From Rhodospirillum sp. (lineage in GTDB: Bacteria > Pseudomonadota > Alphaproteobacteria > Dongiales > Dongiaceae), in NCBI GenBank assembly GCA_013822765.1, contig PNKY01000001.1, positions 682,001 through 746,000 of the forward strand: a stretch of 64,000 nt of DNA, read 5' to 3'. The notes beneath the pieces are model-generated. The model did no database searches. It saw only the letters and a list, made by a program, of their open reading frames with translations, and had not been told where the DNA came from. Below are positions 47,677-55,795 of this stretch, piece after piece. Both the position numbers and the translations under genes were made by a program. The stretch's first letter is position 1. Every line of letters starts with the position of its first letter.

Positions 47677-47802
47677 TCATTCTTCCTGATGCGCGCCAAG
47701 ATCGAGCCACATGTGAAGCGCAGCGTCAATTTCTTCCTCGCTGCGTGCCTTTATGAGGATGTCGATTGAGAGGTCACCTTCAATGCTGCCGTGCTTTGCC
47801 AT
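47677..47802 (-). CDS. possible 41-residue protein
   Basis: MAKHGSIEGDLSIDILIKAR begins it and DAALHMWLDLGAHQEE ends it; the composition is acidic and helical, more protein-like than random ORFs here. The ribosome site is weak. It lies just upstream of the GNAT gene on the same strand and may be cotranscribed. No family recognised. Confidence 0.4.
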   Translation of the reverse strand: MAKHGSIEGDLSIDILIKARSEEEIDAALHMWLDLGAHQEE

Positions 47803-47890
47803 GCTAACGTCTGTTGTCGCTCACCAGCGGCCACGACGTACTTCGGCGATTACAGACTTGAATGTCCTTACGTCCGTGTAGGTAACTATT

Positions 47891-47914
47891 GTCTGAGTTT
47901 GGCACAAAGCGGAC
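47891..47914. repeat. half copy of the TGTCCGC palindrome
   Basis: GTCTGAGTTTGGCACAAAGC followed by GGAC: the core and right arm are intact, the left arm is degraded. Positions 47803-48055 contain no gene. Confidence 0.5.
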
Positions 47915-48055
47915 GCCCAAAAGCTACTAACCATTTGTTCACTCTTGGGCGTTTGAGTTTGGAAAGCCGAGGAAGACATATGCCCAACCCGATACATCGA
48001 CCGGCGACAACTGAACGTTCGACGCCGTGAATAAGCTCTGCGAGGGATATTCGAC

Positions 48056-48664
48056 ATGGCTTGGCTGATCTATGGCACGCCAATCGATCCGGAGTTCGAT
48101 CTGGGATTCGAATGGGTTGGTCCAGGTACGTCCGCTATTCGCCAGCTCCTGACAAGACCACAGGCGTTGACCGATGTACCTCCGCTAAGATTGCAACGCG
48201 CTCAGCACAGTCGCAAGAAATCCATGCCGCTTGATTTCTCGCGGCCCGGGGGCATCTGGGTCGTCAGCGACCGCTTCAGAGTGATCGTGCAGCAGCTAGA
48301 GCCGCAGCAGAATCAGTTCTTTCCTGTGACCTTGCACGACAAGACCGGAGCGGACTTGGGCGTTCAGTTCCACCTGATGAATGTCACTCAACGACGAGAC
48401 GTCCTGATCCCGGAGCAGTCCGACATGTATTCGGAGTGGAGAGAGATCAAGAAGTCGTCAGGGGAGCTTGTGAAAATTTGCCAGTGGTATCTTCACGGTT
48501 ATCCAAAGCACCTAGTTGCAAGGAAGGAAGAGATCGGCGCAATGCACCTATGGCGAGGGCTTGCGGTTTTGCCGCTCCAGCTCTTCTTTTCGGATCAACT
48601 CATGAAGCGTTGTGAGAATGCCGGGTTGCGCGGATTGGTTTCTTACCCAATTGTCGAGAAGTAA
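48056..48664 (+). CDS. Imm11-like (DUF1629) putative immunity protein
   Basis: 202 residues, soluble. From about residue 68: IWVVSDRFRVIVQQLEPQQNQFFPVTLHDKTGADL, then FHLMNVTQRRDVLIPEQS, the pattern of the Imm11/DUF1629 domain found as an immunity protein beside polymorphic toxins. GAGGG lies eight bases before the start. No toxin gene is visible nearby, so this is an orphan. GC is lower than in the housekeeping blocks, in keeping with acquisition. Confidence 0.65.
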   Translation: MAWLIYGTPIDPEFDLGFEWVGPGTSAIRQLLTRPQALTDVPPLRLQRAQHSRKKSMPLDFSRPGGIWVVSDRFRVIVQQLEPQQNQFFPVTLHDKTGADLGVQFHLMNVTQRRDVLIPEQSDMYSEWREIKKSSGELVKICQWYLHGYPKHLVARKEEIGAMHLWRGLAVLPLQLFFSDQLMKRCENAGLRGLVSYPIVEK

Positions 48665-48787
48665 AAAGGCGGTGGCGACCCAATCGCTAAGCCTGAGTCG
48701 GCTTATGGCACAAAGCTGACCAAGGCTGGACGAACGAATTTACGCTCGAACAGCAGATTCCCTGGCAGCCAAGTAGTAGGCAACAGA

Positions 48788-49243
48788 ATGACCAAGGAGA
48801 AGAAATCCTGGCCAGAATCCATAGAGCAAGAGTCGGATAACAGCCGGTTGGCGCGCTTCAAGAGGATGATGGAAGATCGTGGCTTTTGGCAATTTGATGC
48901 CAGCAAGAAGGTCAAGAAAAAGAGCGTCGTACCGTCCCGTCTCTTGACCAACCCATCGGAGAGCGATCTCGATCAACTGCTTGCGCGATGCGTACCCTAT
49001 GGCTTGCGCGGAATCGAAGATTACAGCGGAAACGTTTACCTGTGGCCATTCGAGGAAGGCACGCACGGGACGGTCGCCGATGCCCTCGGCATTCCATACG
49101 ATCCATCGTCCGACTACGCGGACAAGCTGACAGCCAAGACCTTCTACATCCGCTCGCTTGGCGACTGGCAGAACCGGCAACAGCGCAGGAGCAAGCCCGG
49201 CTCATTCACCTATCAATGCCGGAATCAAAATCGGAATCCCTGA
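48788..49243 (+). CDS. hypothetical protein beside the Imm11-like gene
   Basis: 151 residues, basic at both ends with a more ordered middle (LLARCVPYGLRGIEDYSGNVYLWPFEEGTHGTVADALGI). No signal peptide, no membrane helix, no catalytic motif I can name. It lies 123 bases after the Imm11-like gene with a degraded palindrome copy (GGCACAAAGCTGAC at 48707) in between, so the two may not share a transcript. Function unknown. Confidence 0.5.
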   Translation: MTKEKKSWPESIEQESDNSRLARFKRMMEDRGFWQFDASKKVKKKSVVPSRLLTNPSESDLDQLLARCVPYGLRGIEDYSGNVYLWPFEEGTHGTVADALGIPYDPSSDYADKLTAKTFYIRSLGDWQNRQQRRSKPGSFTYQCRNQNRNP

Positions 49244-49324
49244 GGCTTGCAAAGCCACGCCATAGAATCATTCGACCAGCAGTTCGACCGAGTGCTTGCG
49301 ACCACGTGCGGCGCATGAGCCGGA

Positions 49325-49352
49325 ATGTCCGCCTATGGCACTTAGCGGACAT
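49325..49352. repeat. dispersed palindrome, TGTCCGC family
   Basis: ATGTCCGC-CTATGGCACTTA-GCGGACAT, one of the best copies. A truncated second copy follows at 49374 (TCCGCTTTCAGGGGTC). No gene is visible in the rest of 49244-49593. Confidence 0.75.
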
Positions 49353-49593
49353 GCGCGCACAACTGGGAAAGGTCCGCTTTCAGGGGTCAAGGGTTCGAAC
49401 GCCGGCTATGTCAACTTCGTGTCCGCGATGTAGTTGGGCCTGAGGCCAATTGACGCGTTTTTTCTGCTTCGGTCTGATGGCAGTCAGGTGCGGACTCGTG
49501 CCGATTTACGGCGCTCCCACGCCCACGCGTGATGCGGCGATCGTATGAAACGCCGGCACTGCCGCTGCTCGTTCTGAACCGGGGGAGATTACC

Positions 49594-50490
49594 ATGAAGC
49601 GCTATCTGCTGATGAGTGCTGCGTGCTGCATTCTGTTCGGTGCGGCTGCCGAAGCACAGGACGGCCGGTATGTCGTTCTCTTCGGATTCGATCAGTCGGC
49701 TCTCGATGCTACGGCGGAGGCGACCGTCGCCACTGCAGCGGATGAATTCCGGCGCACCGGCTCGGCCAACCTCTCGGTGATCGGTCATACCGACACGTCC
49801 GGCAACGCGAGCTACAACCAGGCGCTCTCGGAGCGCCGCGTGGCGGCGGTAACCGAGAAGCTGATCCAGCTGGGCGTCCCGGCAGACGCGATCAACGGCG
49901 CGGCCGTGGGCGAAGACCAGCCGGCCGTCCAGACCGGCGATGGCGTAGCCGAGGAGGAGAACCGGCGCGTGGATATTGCGATCGCGATACCGCCGCCGCC
50001 ACCGCCGCCAGCGCCGGCGCCAGAGCCTGCTCCGCAGGTGGTCGAGGCTGCACCGCCGCCTCCACCTCCGTCGCGCTGGCTGGTCGGCGCCGGGCTCTTC
50101 TACGGCTACAACTTCGAGGATGAGCAAAGCACCCACAGCGATCTCGGCGGCGTCAATTTTTCGTTCGACTACAGAGTCGCCAGCTGGCTGACTGCCGGCC
50201 TCGAGCAGGCCGGATTCTATCACTGGGATACCGACAATGACGGGTTTGGGGGTCGCACCGTGATAGGTTCGGACTTCACCTTCGGCGACCCTGCTGGATT
50301 CCAGGGATTTGTCGGCGCTAACTTCGGCGTGCTCTACGGCGCCGGGATCAACGATGATCTGATCGCAGGTCCGGAGATCGGGTTCAGGGCCAACATCTTT
50401 GATCTGAAGGTCGGCTACGACATTCCATTCAACCGCGATCTTGACGAAGGCATCATCGTTACCACGCTCGGCGGCGTGTTTAGCTTCTAA
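49594..50490 (+). CDS. OmpA-family protein with inverted domain order
   Basis: 298 residues. A signal peptide (~1-21) is followed at once by an OmpA/Pal peptidoglycan-binding domain (24-131): FGFDQSALDATA, VIGHTDTSGNASYNQALSERR and EENRRVDIAI. A linker of proline runs (132-158) leads to a C-terminal region of amphipathic strands ending in Phe (159-298) that reads as an eight-strand outer-membrane barrel. In classical OmpA the barrel comes first. GGGGGAG precedes ATG 49594. It probably tethers the outer membrane to the wall. Confidence 0.8.
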   Translation: MKRYLLMSAACCILFGAAAEAQDGRYVVLFGFDQSALDATAEATVATAADEFRRTGSANLSVIGHTDTSGNASYNQALSERRVAAVTEKLIQLGVPADAINGAAVGEDQPAVQTGDGVAEEENRRVDIAIAIPPPPPPPAPAPEPAPQVVEAAPPPPPPSRWLVGAGLFYGYNFEDEQSTHSDLGGVNFSFDYRVASWLTAGLEQAGFYHWDTDNDGFGGRTVIGSDFTFGDPAGFQGFVGANFGVLYGAGINDDLIAGPEIGFRANIFDLKVGYDIPFNRDLDEGIIVTTLGGVFSF

Positions 50491-50696
50491 GGTCTCCCAA
50501 GCTCCCAGAGGCAGAGGAAGACATCATCGCGTGGCGGCGCCTTGTCCGGGGCGCCGCTAACCTTTGCGCTCATTGCGCCTGCTGCCTCGTGTGACAATTG
50601 CGCCTCAAGCACCATGATGCCGCGAATAGCACCTAAATTCGTCGCAGCTGGAAGCCATTCCCTATTCTCGCTCGTGATCGAAAGGGAGGTCCTCAA

Positions 50697-51329
50697 ATGA
50701 GAATATCGAAACATGGGATGGGAACTGCGGCGACCAATTTCCTGAAGGCGACGATCGTCGGTGGACTGCTCTTTCTCCTGCCGGTGGTTCTCATCCTGAT
50801 TGTCCTGCGACGCGCCCTGCAGGCGGCCGGAAAGGTGGCAGAACCGCTTTCGGCGCTCTTGCCGGACGCCCTGGCTGGCGCCGTGGCGGCTACAATCCTT
50901 GCAGCCTTGGTGCTGGTCCTCATCTCTTTTCTTGCCGGTCTTGTTGCTCGCACGCGGGCTGGCACACGCACCATGCGCCTGGTCGAGAACTCCCTCCTTG
51001 GCGGTATTCCGCAATACCAACTCGTGAAGGGCATGGCTGAGGGTCTTGCCCAGGTCGAGAACGCCGAGGGCGTCAAGCCGGCGCTGGTCAGCATCGAGGA
51101 TGGCTGGCAGATCGGATACCTGCTCGAACCGCTCGAAAACGGCTGGGTAACCGTGTTCCTGCCGCAGGCGCCTACCCCGATGTCGGGCACGGTGATGTAC
51201 CTGCCAGCAGATCGCGTTCGCCCCTTGGACATTCCGATGGTCAAGGCCGTGTCGATCGTGAAACACATAGGCGTCGGTTCCGGCGCGGCCCTGCAGGGTG
51301 TCGACCTCACCCTTCCTGTCAGCGCCTAG
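50697..51329 (+). CDS. DUF502 membrane protein
   Basis: 210 residues. NFLKATIVGGLLFLLPVVLIL and a second helix (AATILAALVLVLISFLAGLVA) flank the short periplasmic loop of DUF502 proteins; NSLLGGIPQYQLVKGMAEG and WVTVFLPQAPTPMSGTVMYLP are further conserved runs. GGGAGG lies eight bases before ATG 50697. The family is membrane-bound and uncharacterised. It follows the OmpA-type gene on the same strand by 206 bases. Confidence 0.85.
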   Translation: MRISKHGMGTAATNFLKATIVGGLLFLLPVVLILIVLRRALQAAGKVAEPLSALLPDALAGAVAATILAALVLVLISFLAGLVARTRAGTRTMRLVENSLLGGIPQYQLVKGMAEGLAQVENAEGVKPALVSIEDGWQIGYLLEPLENGWVTVFLPQAPTPMSGTVMYLPADRVRPLDIPMVKAVSIVKHIGVGSGAALQGVDLTLPVSA

Positions 51330-51638
51330 GAAGTTGCGCCACAGCGGCTCGCTCATCATGGCCGACACCATGAACGCCAATGAGTGGACCTGAGAGAGCC
51401 TCGGCAAAATCCGATGAGATCGGCGGGTTTTTTCCGTCGCCGAGACCGAAGCTCCTGGGCATGCCGTGGCGGCGGGCATCACGCTCCGTAGGCAGAAGCG
51501 AGATCATTGGGCCAAGGTCCAACTATAGCTGAGTCACCATTATCGGACAGTATCTCTGTGACGCCAACCTGGCTTCGTGGGGCAGTGCCGTACACACTCC
51601 TCTAGGGGATGCCGCCAGAGTTCCTGGCCAAGGCGCAC
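51330..51638. other. intergenic stretch, nothing recognised
   Basis: About 310 bases between the DUF502 gene and the patatin remnant. No repeat, promoter box or hairpin stands out and the open frames are unconvincing. Confidence 0.4.
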
Positions 51639-51930
51639 ATGCCTCGCATCGGGCTTGCTTTGTCGGGTGGGGGTTTTCGAGCCACCCTATTTCCACCTCG
51701 GCATGATCCGTTTCTTGCGCGAGGCTGCGATTCTGCCGTCCATGACGCATATCACTTCGGTTTCGGGAGGCAGCATCCTCGCGGCGCATCTGGTGCTCAA
51801 CTGGGAGCGCTACAACGGCTCTCTGTCGGAGTTCGACACTGCCGCGGCAGAATTGATCCGGTTGGTCCAGCTCGACGTGCGCAATCGTGTTGTACGACGC
51901 TATCCGCTTGCGATGCCGCTGCGAGCGCTG
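51639..51930 (+). pseudogene. frameshifted, truncated patatin-like phospholipase
   Basis: MPRIGLALSGGGFRATLF carries the patatin oxyanion loop, but the rest (HLGMIRFLREAAILPSM, then ITSVSGGSILAAHL with the serine elbow) lies in the next frame. One extra C in TATTTCCACCTCGG near 51692 explains it. The frame then stops resembling a patatin after RRYPLAMP, about 100 residues in, where it runs into the opposite-strand oxidoreductase. A working enzyme would be about 300 residues or more. Confidence 0.75.
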
Positions 51931-52892
51931 CGGCGGATGCGCGGGATCGGCATGTCTATGACGCGCTCCAACCGATCGACGAGAATGGCGATGTCGATCT
52001 CCTCTGGCTGGACGTCGCAGGGCGGCATCGGCGTCTCGTCCGCGGGTGAAGCCATGATCTTGCCGGCGTCTGGACGAAAGTAGAATTCCTCATCGGCATC
52101 GATGACTGTGGGCCAGGTTTCAATGCGCATGCCGGCTGGCGGCTGGAACAGGATCGCCGTACGCCGCTTGGGCACAAGGCTAATCGGACGGGCCTGCACC
52201 AGTGCCGCTACCTCGTCCGCCCACGCACCAGCGGCATTGACGACGACCCTGGCGCGGAATTGGCCGAGCGGTGTCTCGATCTGCCACAGCCCGCCGCGGC
52301 GGTCCAGCGCCCGGACCGGGGCGTTCAGCAGCAGCTGGCCGCCGCGCGCCTTCAGCCCACGCAGATAGCCCTGATGCAGCGCATGCACGTCGATGTCCAT
52401 GGCATCAGGATCGTACACCGCCGCCTCGGCGTAACCCGCGCGCAGGACCGGGACATGCTCGCCAAGCGTCTGTGCATCGATGCGTCGGATGTTGCTGCGC
52501 AGGCCGCTCACCTCTGCCAGCATATTGTCGAGCGATGGCCGCTGGTCCTCGCGGCCGATGAAAAGGAGGCCGCGCGGCTTTAGCAGCGGGTGCTCGGTAA
52601 AGCCGGCGGGTGGTCTGAGGTAGAATTCCTTGCCGCCGGTGGTCAGCGCCCTCACCGTCTGGTTGCCATAGATCTCGGCATAAAGGGCAGCGGACCGACC
52701 AGTCGTGTGGTAGCCCGGCTGGTGCTCCTGTTCGAGGAGTAGCACCGAATTGGCTGCCGCAAGCTCATAGGCTGCGGAGGCACCAGCAATTCCTGCGCCG
52801 ACAACTACAAAATCGAAATCCATCGCTTCGAGGTTCTCCAGATTTCCGCTCAAGGGCAGCACCGGCATGGGTTCCCTTTCCTCGGTCATCAT
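51900..52892 (-). CDS. FAD-dependent oxidoreductase (DAO family), 3'-truncated
   Basis: 330 residues. The FAD dinucleotide fold FDFVVVGAGIAGASAAYELA, GYHTTGRSAALY and VVNAAGAWADEVA place it in the D-amino-acid/glycine oxidase (DAO) family. Relatives run about 370-390 residues and end with a WAGLR...G.GG.G FAD-binding segment; here homology stops after LERVIDMPIPRIRR and about 20 unrelated residues follow. It has probably lost its C-terminus in the same event that cut the patatin gene. The start at 52892 overlaps the MATE stop; ATG 52868 is an alternative. Confidence 0.7.
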   Translation of the reverse strand: MMTEEREPMPVLPLSGNLENLEAMDFDFVVVGAGIAGASAAYELAAANSVLLLEQEHQPGYHTTGRSAALYAEIYGNQTVRALTTGGKEFYLRPPAGFTEHPLLKPRGLLFIGREDQRPSLDNMLAEVSGLRSNIRRIDAQTLGEHVPVLRAGYAEAAVYDPDAMDIDVHALHQGYLRGLKARGGQLLLNAPVRALDRRGGLWQIETPLGQFRARVVVNAAGAWADEVAALVQARPISLVPKRRTAILFQPPAGMRIETWPTVIDADEEFYFRPDAGKIMASPADETPMPPCDVQPEEIDIAILVDRLERVIDMPIPRIRRSARSGIASG

Positions 52893-54268
52893 ACTGGCCG
52901 AATGTGGCGCCGCGTTAGCAGTGCGAAGCGCACGGCCAGGAACAGGCTGGCCGCCAGCACGCTGATGCCGATGCCAAAGAACAGGCCGTTGATGCCGAAG
53001 CCCGCGGTGACGCTGAAATAGTAGTTGAGCGGCACCATGATGACCCAGAACGAGACGCCCTGCAGCACCGTCGGCACCACGGTGTCGGCAACGCCGCGGG
53101 TGGCGCCGATCAGCACCGCCTGCAGTCCGTCGGCGACGCTGATGACGGCGACCAAGCCGAGGGCGGACACCAGCGGCGCGTGCACCACCGGGTTGCTGGT
53201 GAAGACCGCGGCGATCGCGTCACGACTGAACCAGATGACGACGCCAACCGCCGTTAACAGCCCGACATTGAGGCCGGCGCCGACCCAGCCGGCAAGCCGC
53301 AGGCCGACCTGGTCGTTGCGGCCGACAGCATCGGCCACGCGCACCGAGGTCGCCGTCTGCAGCCCGAGCGCCAGCATGAACACGAAGGCGTTGACGTTGA
53401 TGGCGTCCTGATAGGCAGCGAGGGCATCGTTGCCGAGCCAGCCCGCGAACATCGTGGTGGCGGTGAATGCGACCGATTCGAATCCCATGGCGAGCGCCAG
53501 CGGCGCACCAATGCGCAGTAACGTGCCGATGGTATGGTAGTGGCCGGCAAGCGGAGCACGTACGCCGTAGTAGTCGCGCTCTGGCAGCGCCAGCGCATAA
53601 CCGATGATCGCAGCCAGCATGCACCAGCGCGTGACGGTGAGGGCGAGCGCCGCCCCCGAAGCGCCCATGGCCGGCAGTCCGAATTCTCCAAACACGAAGA
53701 TCCAGCACAGCGCGAGATTCACGAGGTTGGCGGCGAGGGAGACAATCATGCCCGGCCGCGGTCTGCCGATGCTCTCGAGGAACGAGGTGGTGGCGAGGAA
53801 CATCAGGATGGCGGGCATGCCCAGCGCGAGTGCCCGCATTACCTCCCCGCCGTGGATCGCGATGTCGTCGGTCTGCCCGGCAAGCTGCAGAATGGCGCGA
53901 CCCCACAGCAGCAGGACAGCGGCGCCGATTCCGCACGCGGCGGCCAGCAGCAGGCCGAGCCGCCAGATGCGGCCGCACTGTTGAGCGTTGCCGGCGCCGT
54001 TGGCTTGGGCCGACAGCACTGTGACGCCAGCGACCAGACCCATGCCGAACACCAGCACTAGCATGTGCGGCGCGAAGCCGGCGGCGAAATAGGCCTGATC
54101 GTTGGGGCCAGCGTGGCCGACAACCACCAGTGCCACGGTGATCGCGATCAGCAGCCCGGCGCGCCCGAACATCACGGGCAGCGCGAGCGCGAACGTGAGC
54201 GCTACATGCTCAGATAGGGTGCGCGCCGGAGGACGCAGGGGCCGGGCGTGGGCGGGCAAGGTGGTCAT
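52889..54268 (-). CDS. MATE-family efflux transporter
   Basis: 459 residues from ATG 54268 with twelve predicted helices. LALPVMFGRAGLLIAITVALVVVGHAG, VTVLSAQANGAGN, and SFLESIGRPRPGMIVSLAANLVNLALCWIFV are MATE (NorM-like) runs repeated in the second half. It would export cations, drugs or metabolites using a proton or sodium gradient. It is cotranscribed with, and overlaps, the truncated oxidoreductase gene. The long upstream frame is not used. Confidence 0.88.
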   Translation of the reverse strand: MTTLPAHARPLRPPARTLSEHVALTFALALPVMFGRAGLLIAITVALVVVGHAGPNDQAYFAAGFAPHMLVLVFGMGLVAGVTVLSAQANGAGNAQQCGRIWRLGLLLAAACGIGAAVLLLWGRAILQLAGQTDDIAIHGGEVMRALALGMPAILMFLATTSFLESIGRPRPGMIVSLAANLVNLALCWIFVFGEFGLPAMGASGAALALTVTRWCMLAAIIGYALALPERDYYGVRAPLAGHYHTIGTLLRIGAPLALAMGFESVAFTATTMFAGWLGNDALAAYQDAINVNAFVFMLALGLQTATSVRVADAVGRNDQVGLRLAGWVGAGLNVGLLTAVGVVIWFSRDAIAAVFTSNPVVHAPLVSALGLVAVISVADGLQAVLIGATRGVADTVVPTVLQGVSFWVIMVPLNYYFSVTAGFGINGLFFGIGISVLAASLFLAVRFALLTRRHIRPV

Positions 54269-54381
54269 GTGTGGCCGGCGCTGTTGTCGCGTGAACCTAG
54301 CGACGGCAGTCGTGCGGGGCAATGGCGGTCGAAAAGCTGCCAATTGTGGGAATCGAGGGAGAGGTGGCCGTATCGACGAGA

Positions 54382-54406
54382 GGTCCGCACTTGGCACAAA
54401 GAGGAC
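54382..54406. repeat. TGTCCGC-family palindrome copy
   Basis: GGTCCGCACTTGGCACAAAG followed by AGGAC: slightly diverged arms around the TTGGCACAA core, between the MATE and LacI genes. Confidence 0.6.
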
Positions 54407-54474
54407 GAGCCCGTACCAGCTATGGACCTGCACGGCATATTCCTCCGCTGCACGATTGCCCATAGCTTTCTTGA

Positions 54475-54507
54475 CCCCGCGATGCCATGTCATCGCGGGG
54501 TTTCTTT
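54475..54507 (+). terminator. hairpin terminator ahead of the LacI gene
   Basis: CCCCGCGATG and CATCGCGGGG form a perfect 10-bp stem with a six-base loop, followed by TTTCTTT on the plus strand. No gene is visible just upstream on that strand, so it may end readthrough or an unseen short RNA. Confidence 0.6.
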
Positions 54508-54565
54508 GCGCCTATTCTCGGTCTCGCAACTTGCGTTTTGACCTCACTTGTCTTAGCGCTGGGGG

Positions 54566-55666
54566 ATGAAAACAGCGCCATCAAAGCCAAAGCCGCGTAC
54601 AAGAGCGTCGCGCAAGCAATCCAGTCCAACCATGTTGGCGGTGGCGAAGGCGGCGAAAGTCTCGATCTTCACCGTGTCTGCGGTGGTCAACGGCACCTCC
54701 GTCGTGAGCGACCAGCGGCGTGAGCGGGTGGAAAAGGCAATCCGCGCTATCGGTTACAAGCGCAATGCCGTGGCGCGCAGCCTGAAGACCGGCCGGACTC
54801 AGACGATCGGCGTGGTTATTGGTGATATCACCAATCCCTTTTACACGGATGTCGTTGCCGCGATCCAGCAGGTGCTCTATCGCGCCGGCTATGGGGTCAT
54901 GTTGTGCTGCAACGACCGTGACGTGACGCTCCAGGAGGACCATATCGCCGTGCTGCGCGACCGAAGGGTCGATGGCCTGATCATCTCACCAACCGGGGAG
55001 GATACTCATCTGCGCAAGGCGCTCGAGCAAACGCATCTGCCCGTCGTGTTGGTCGACCGCATTCTCACCGGCTTCGATTGCGATGCGGTCATCATCGAGA
55101 ACCGATCCGCGGTGCGCAGCGTCATGCGGTACCTCATCAGCCTGGGCCACCGTCGCATCGGGTTCATTTCTGGCTTGCTTGGGTCCTTCACCGGACGAGA
55201 ACGCCTGGCGGGCTATAATGATGCGCTGAAGGAAGCGGGCATTGCGCGCGAGCAGGGATTGGTGCAGCTCGGCAATTTCCGGAGCGACGAGGCCTATGAG
55301 GCAACCTTGCGCCTCATGACTGCGGCCAAGTCACCGACCGCCATCATCTCTTCGAACAACCAGATGGTGATCGGGGTCATGAAGGCGCTCAATCATCTGA
55401 AGCTGAGCTGCCCGGAAGACATTTCGGTCGCCGGGTTTGACGACTTTCCCTGGGCCGATGCGTTCCGGCCGCAATTGACGACGATCGCCCAGCCCGTCCG
55501 TGCCATCGGCGAACAGGCGGCGCACCTGCTGATCGAGCGCATCGACGGCCGGGCGAAAGGCAAGGGGCGCAAGGTCATCCTGGCAGGCGAGCTCAAGGTT
55601 CGCGAATCCTGTCGTCGTGTCATTCCAGGCGCCACCCGCAAGTCTCGGGGCGAAGCAGCGCAATAA
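54566..55666 (+). CDS. LacI-family transcriptional regulator
   Basis: 366 residues. HTH: MLAVAKAAKVSIFTVSAVVNG, then RRERVEKAIRAIGYKRNAVARSLKTGRT with the hinge helix that inserts into the operator centre. The periplasmic-binding-like effector domain follows (IGVVIGDITNPFYTDVV, GLIISPTGEDT, CPEDISVAGFDDFPWA). There is a 20-residue basic lead before the HTH. Two perfect CTAAACGTTTAG palindromes downstream, of LacI-operator type with a central CG, are its probable targets. The inducer is unknown. Confidence 0.92.
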   Translation: MKTAPSKPKPRTRASRKQSSPTMLAVAKAAKVSIFTVSAVVNGTSVVSDQRRERVEKAIRAIGYKRNAVARSLKTGRTQTIGVVIGDITNPFYTDVVAAIQQVLYRAGYGVMLCCNDRDVTLQEDHIAVLRDRRVDGLIISPTGEDTHLRKALEQTHLPVVLVDRILTGFDCDAVIIENRSAVRSVMRYLISLGHRRIGFISGLLGSFTGRERLAGYNDALKEAGIAREQGLVQLGNFRSDEAYEATLRLMTAAKSPTAIISSNNQMVIGVMKALNHLKLSCPEDISVAGFDDFPWADAFRPQLTTIAQPVRAIGEQAAHLLIERIDGRAKGKGRKVILAGELKVRESCRRVIPGATRKSRGEAAQ

Positions 55667-55710
55667 CAAAACTCTGGACAATCGGCGACGGGTCCGCTTT
55701 CCTCTCAAAT

Positions 55711-55722
55711 CTAAACGTTTAG
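55711..55722. promoter_or_regulatory. LacI-type operator 1
   Basis: CTAAACGTTTAG, perfect palindrome with central CG, 45 bases after the regulator stop and 74 before the start of the amidotransferase-like gene. Identical to the site at 57666-57677. Confidence 0.8.
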
Positions 55723-55795
55723 GTAGGGCGTCTCCGCCACGTGAGTAACGGCCAGGGGCGGCGTGCGCGAAGGTCAAGTGGGGAGTATGCGTGAC

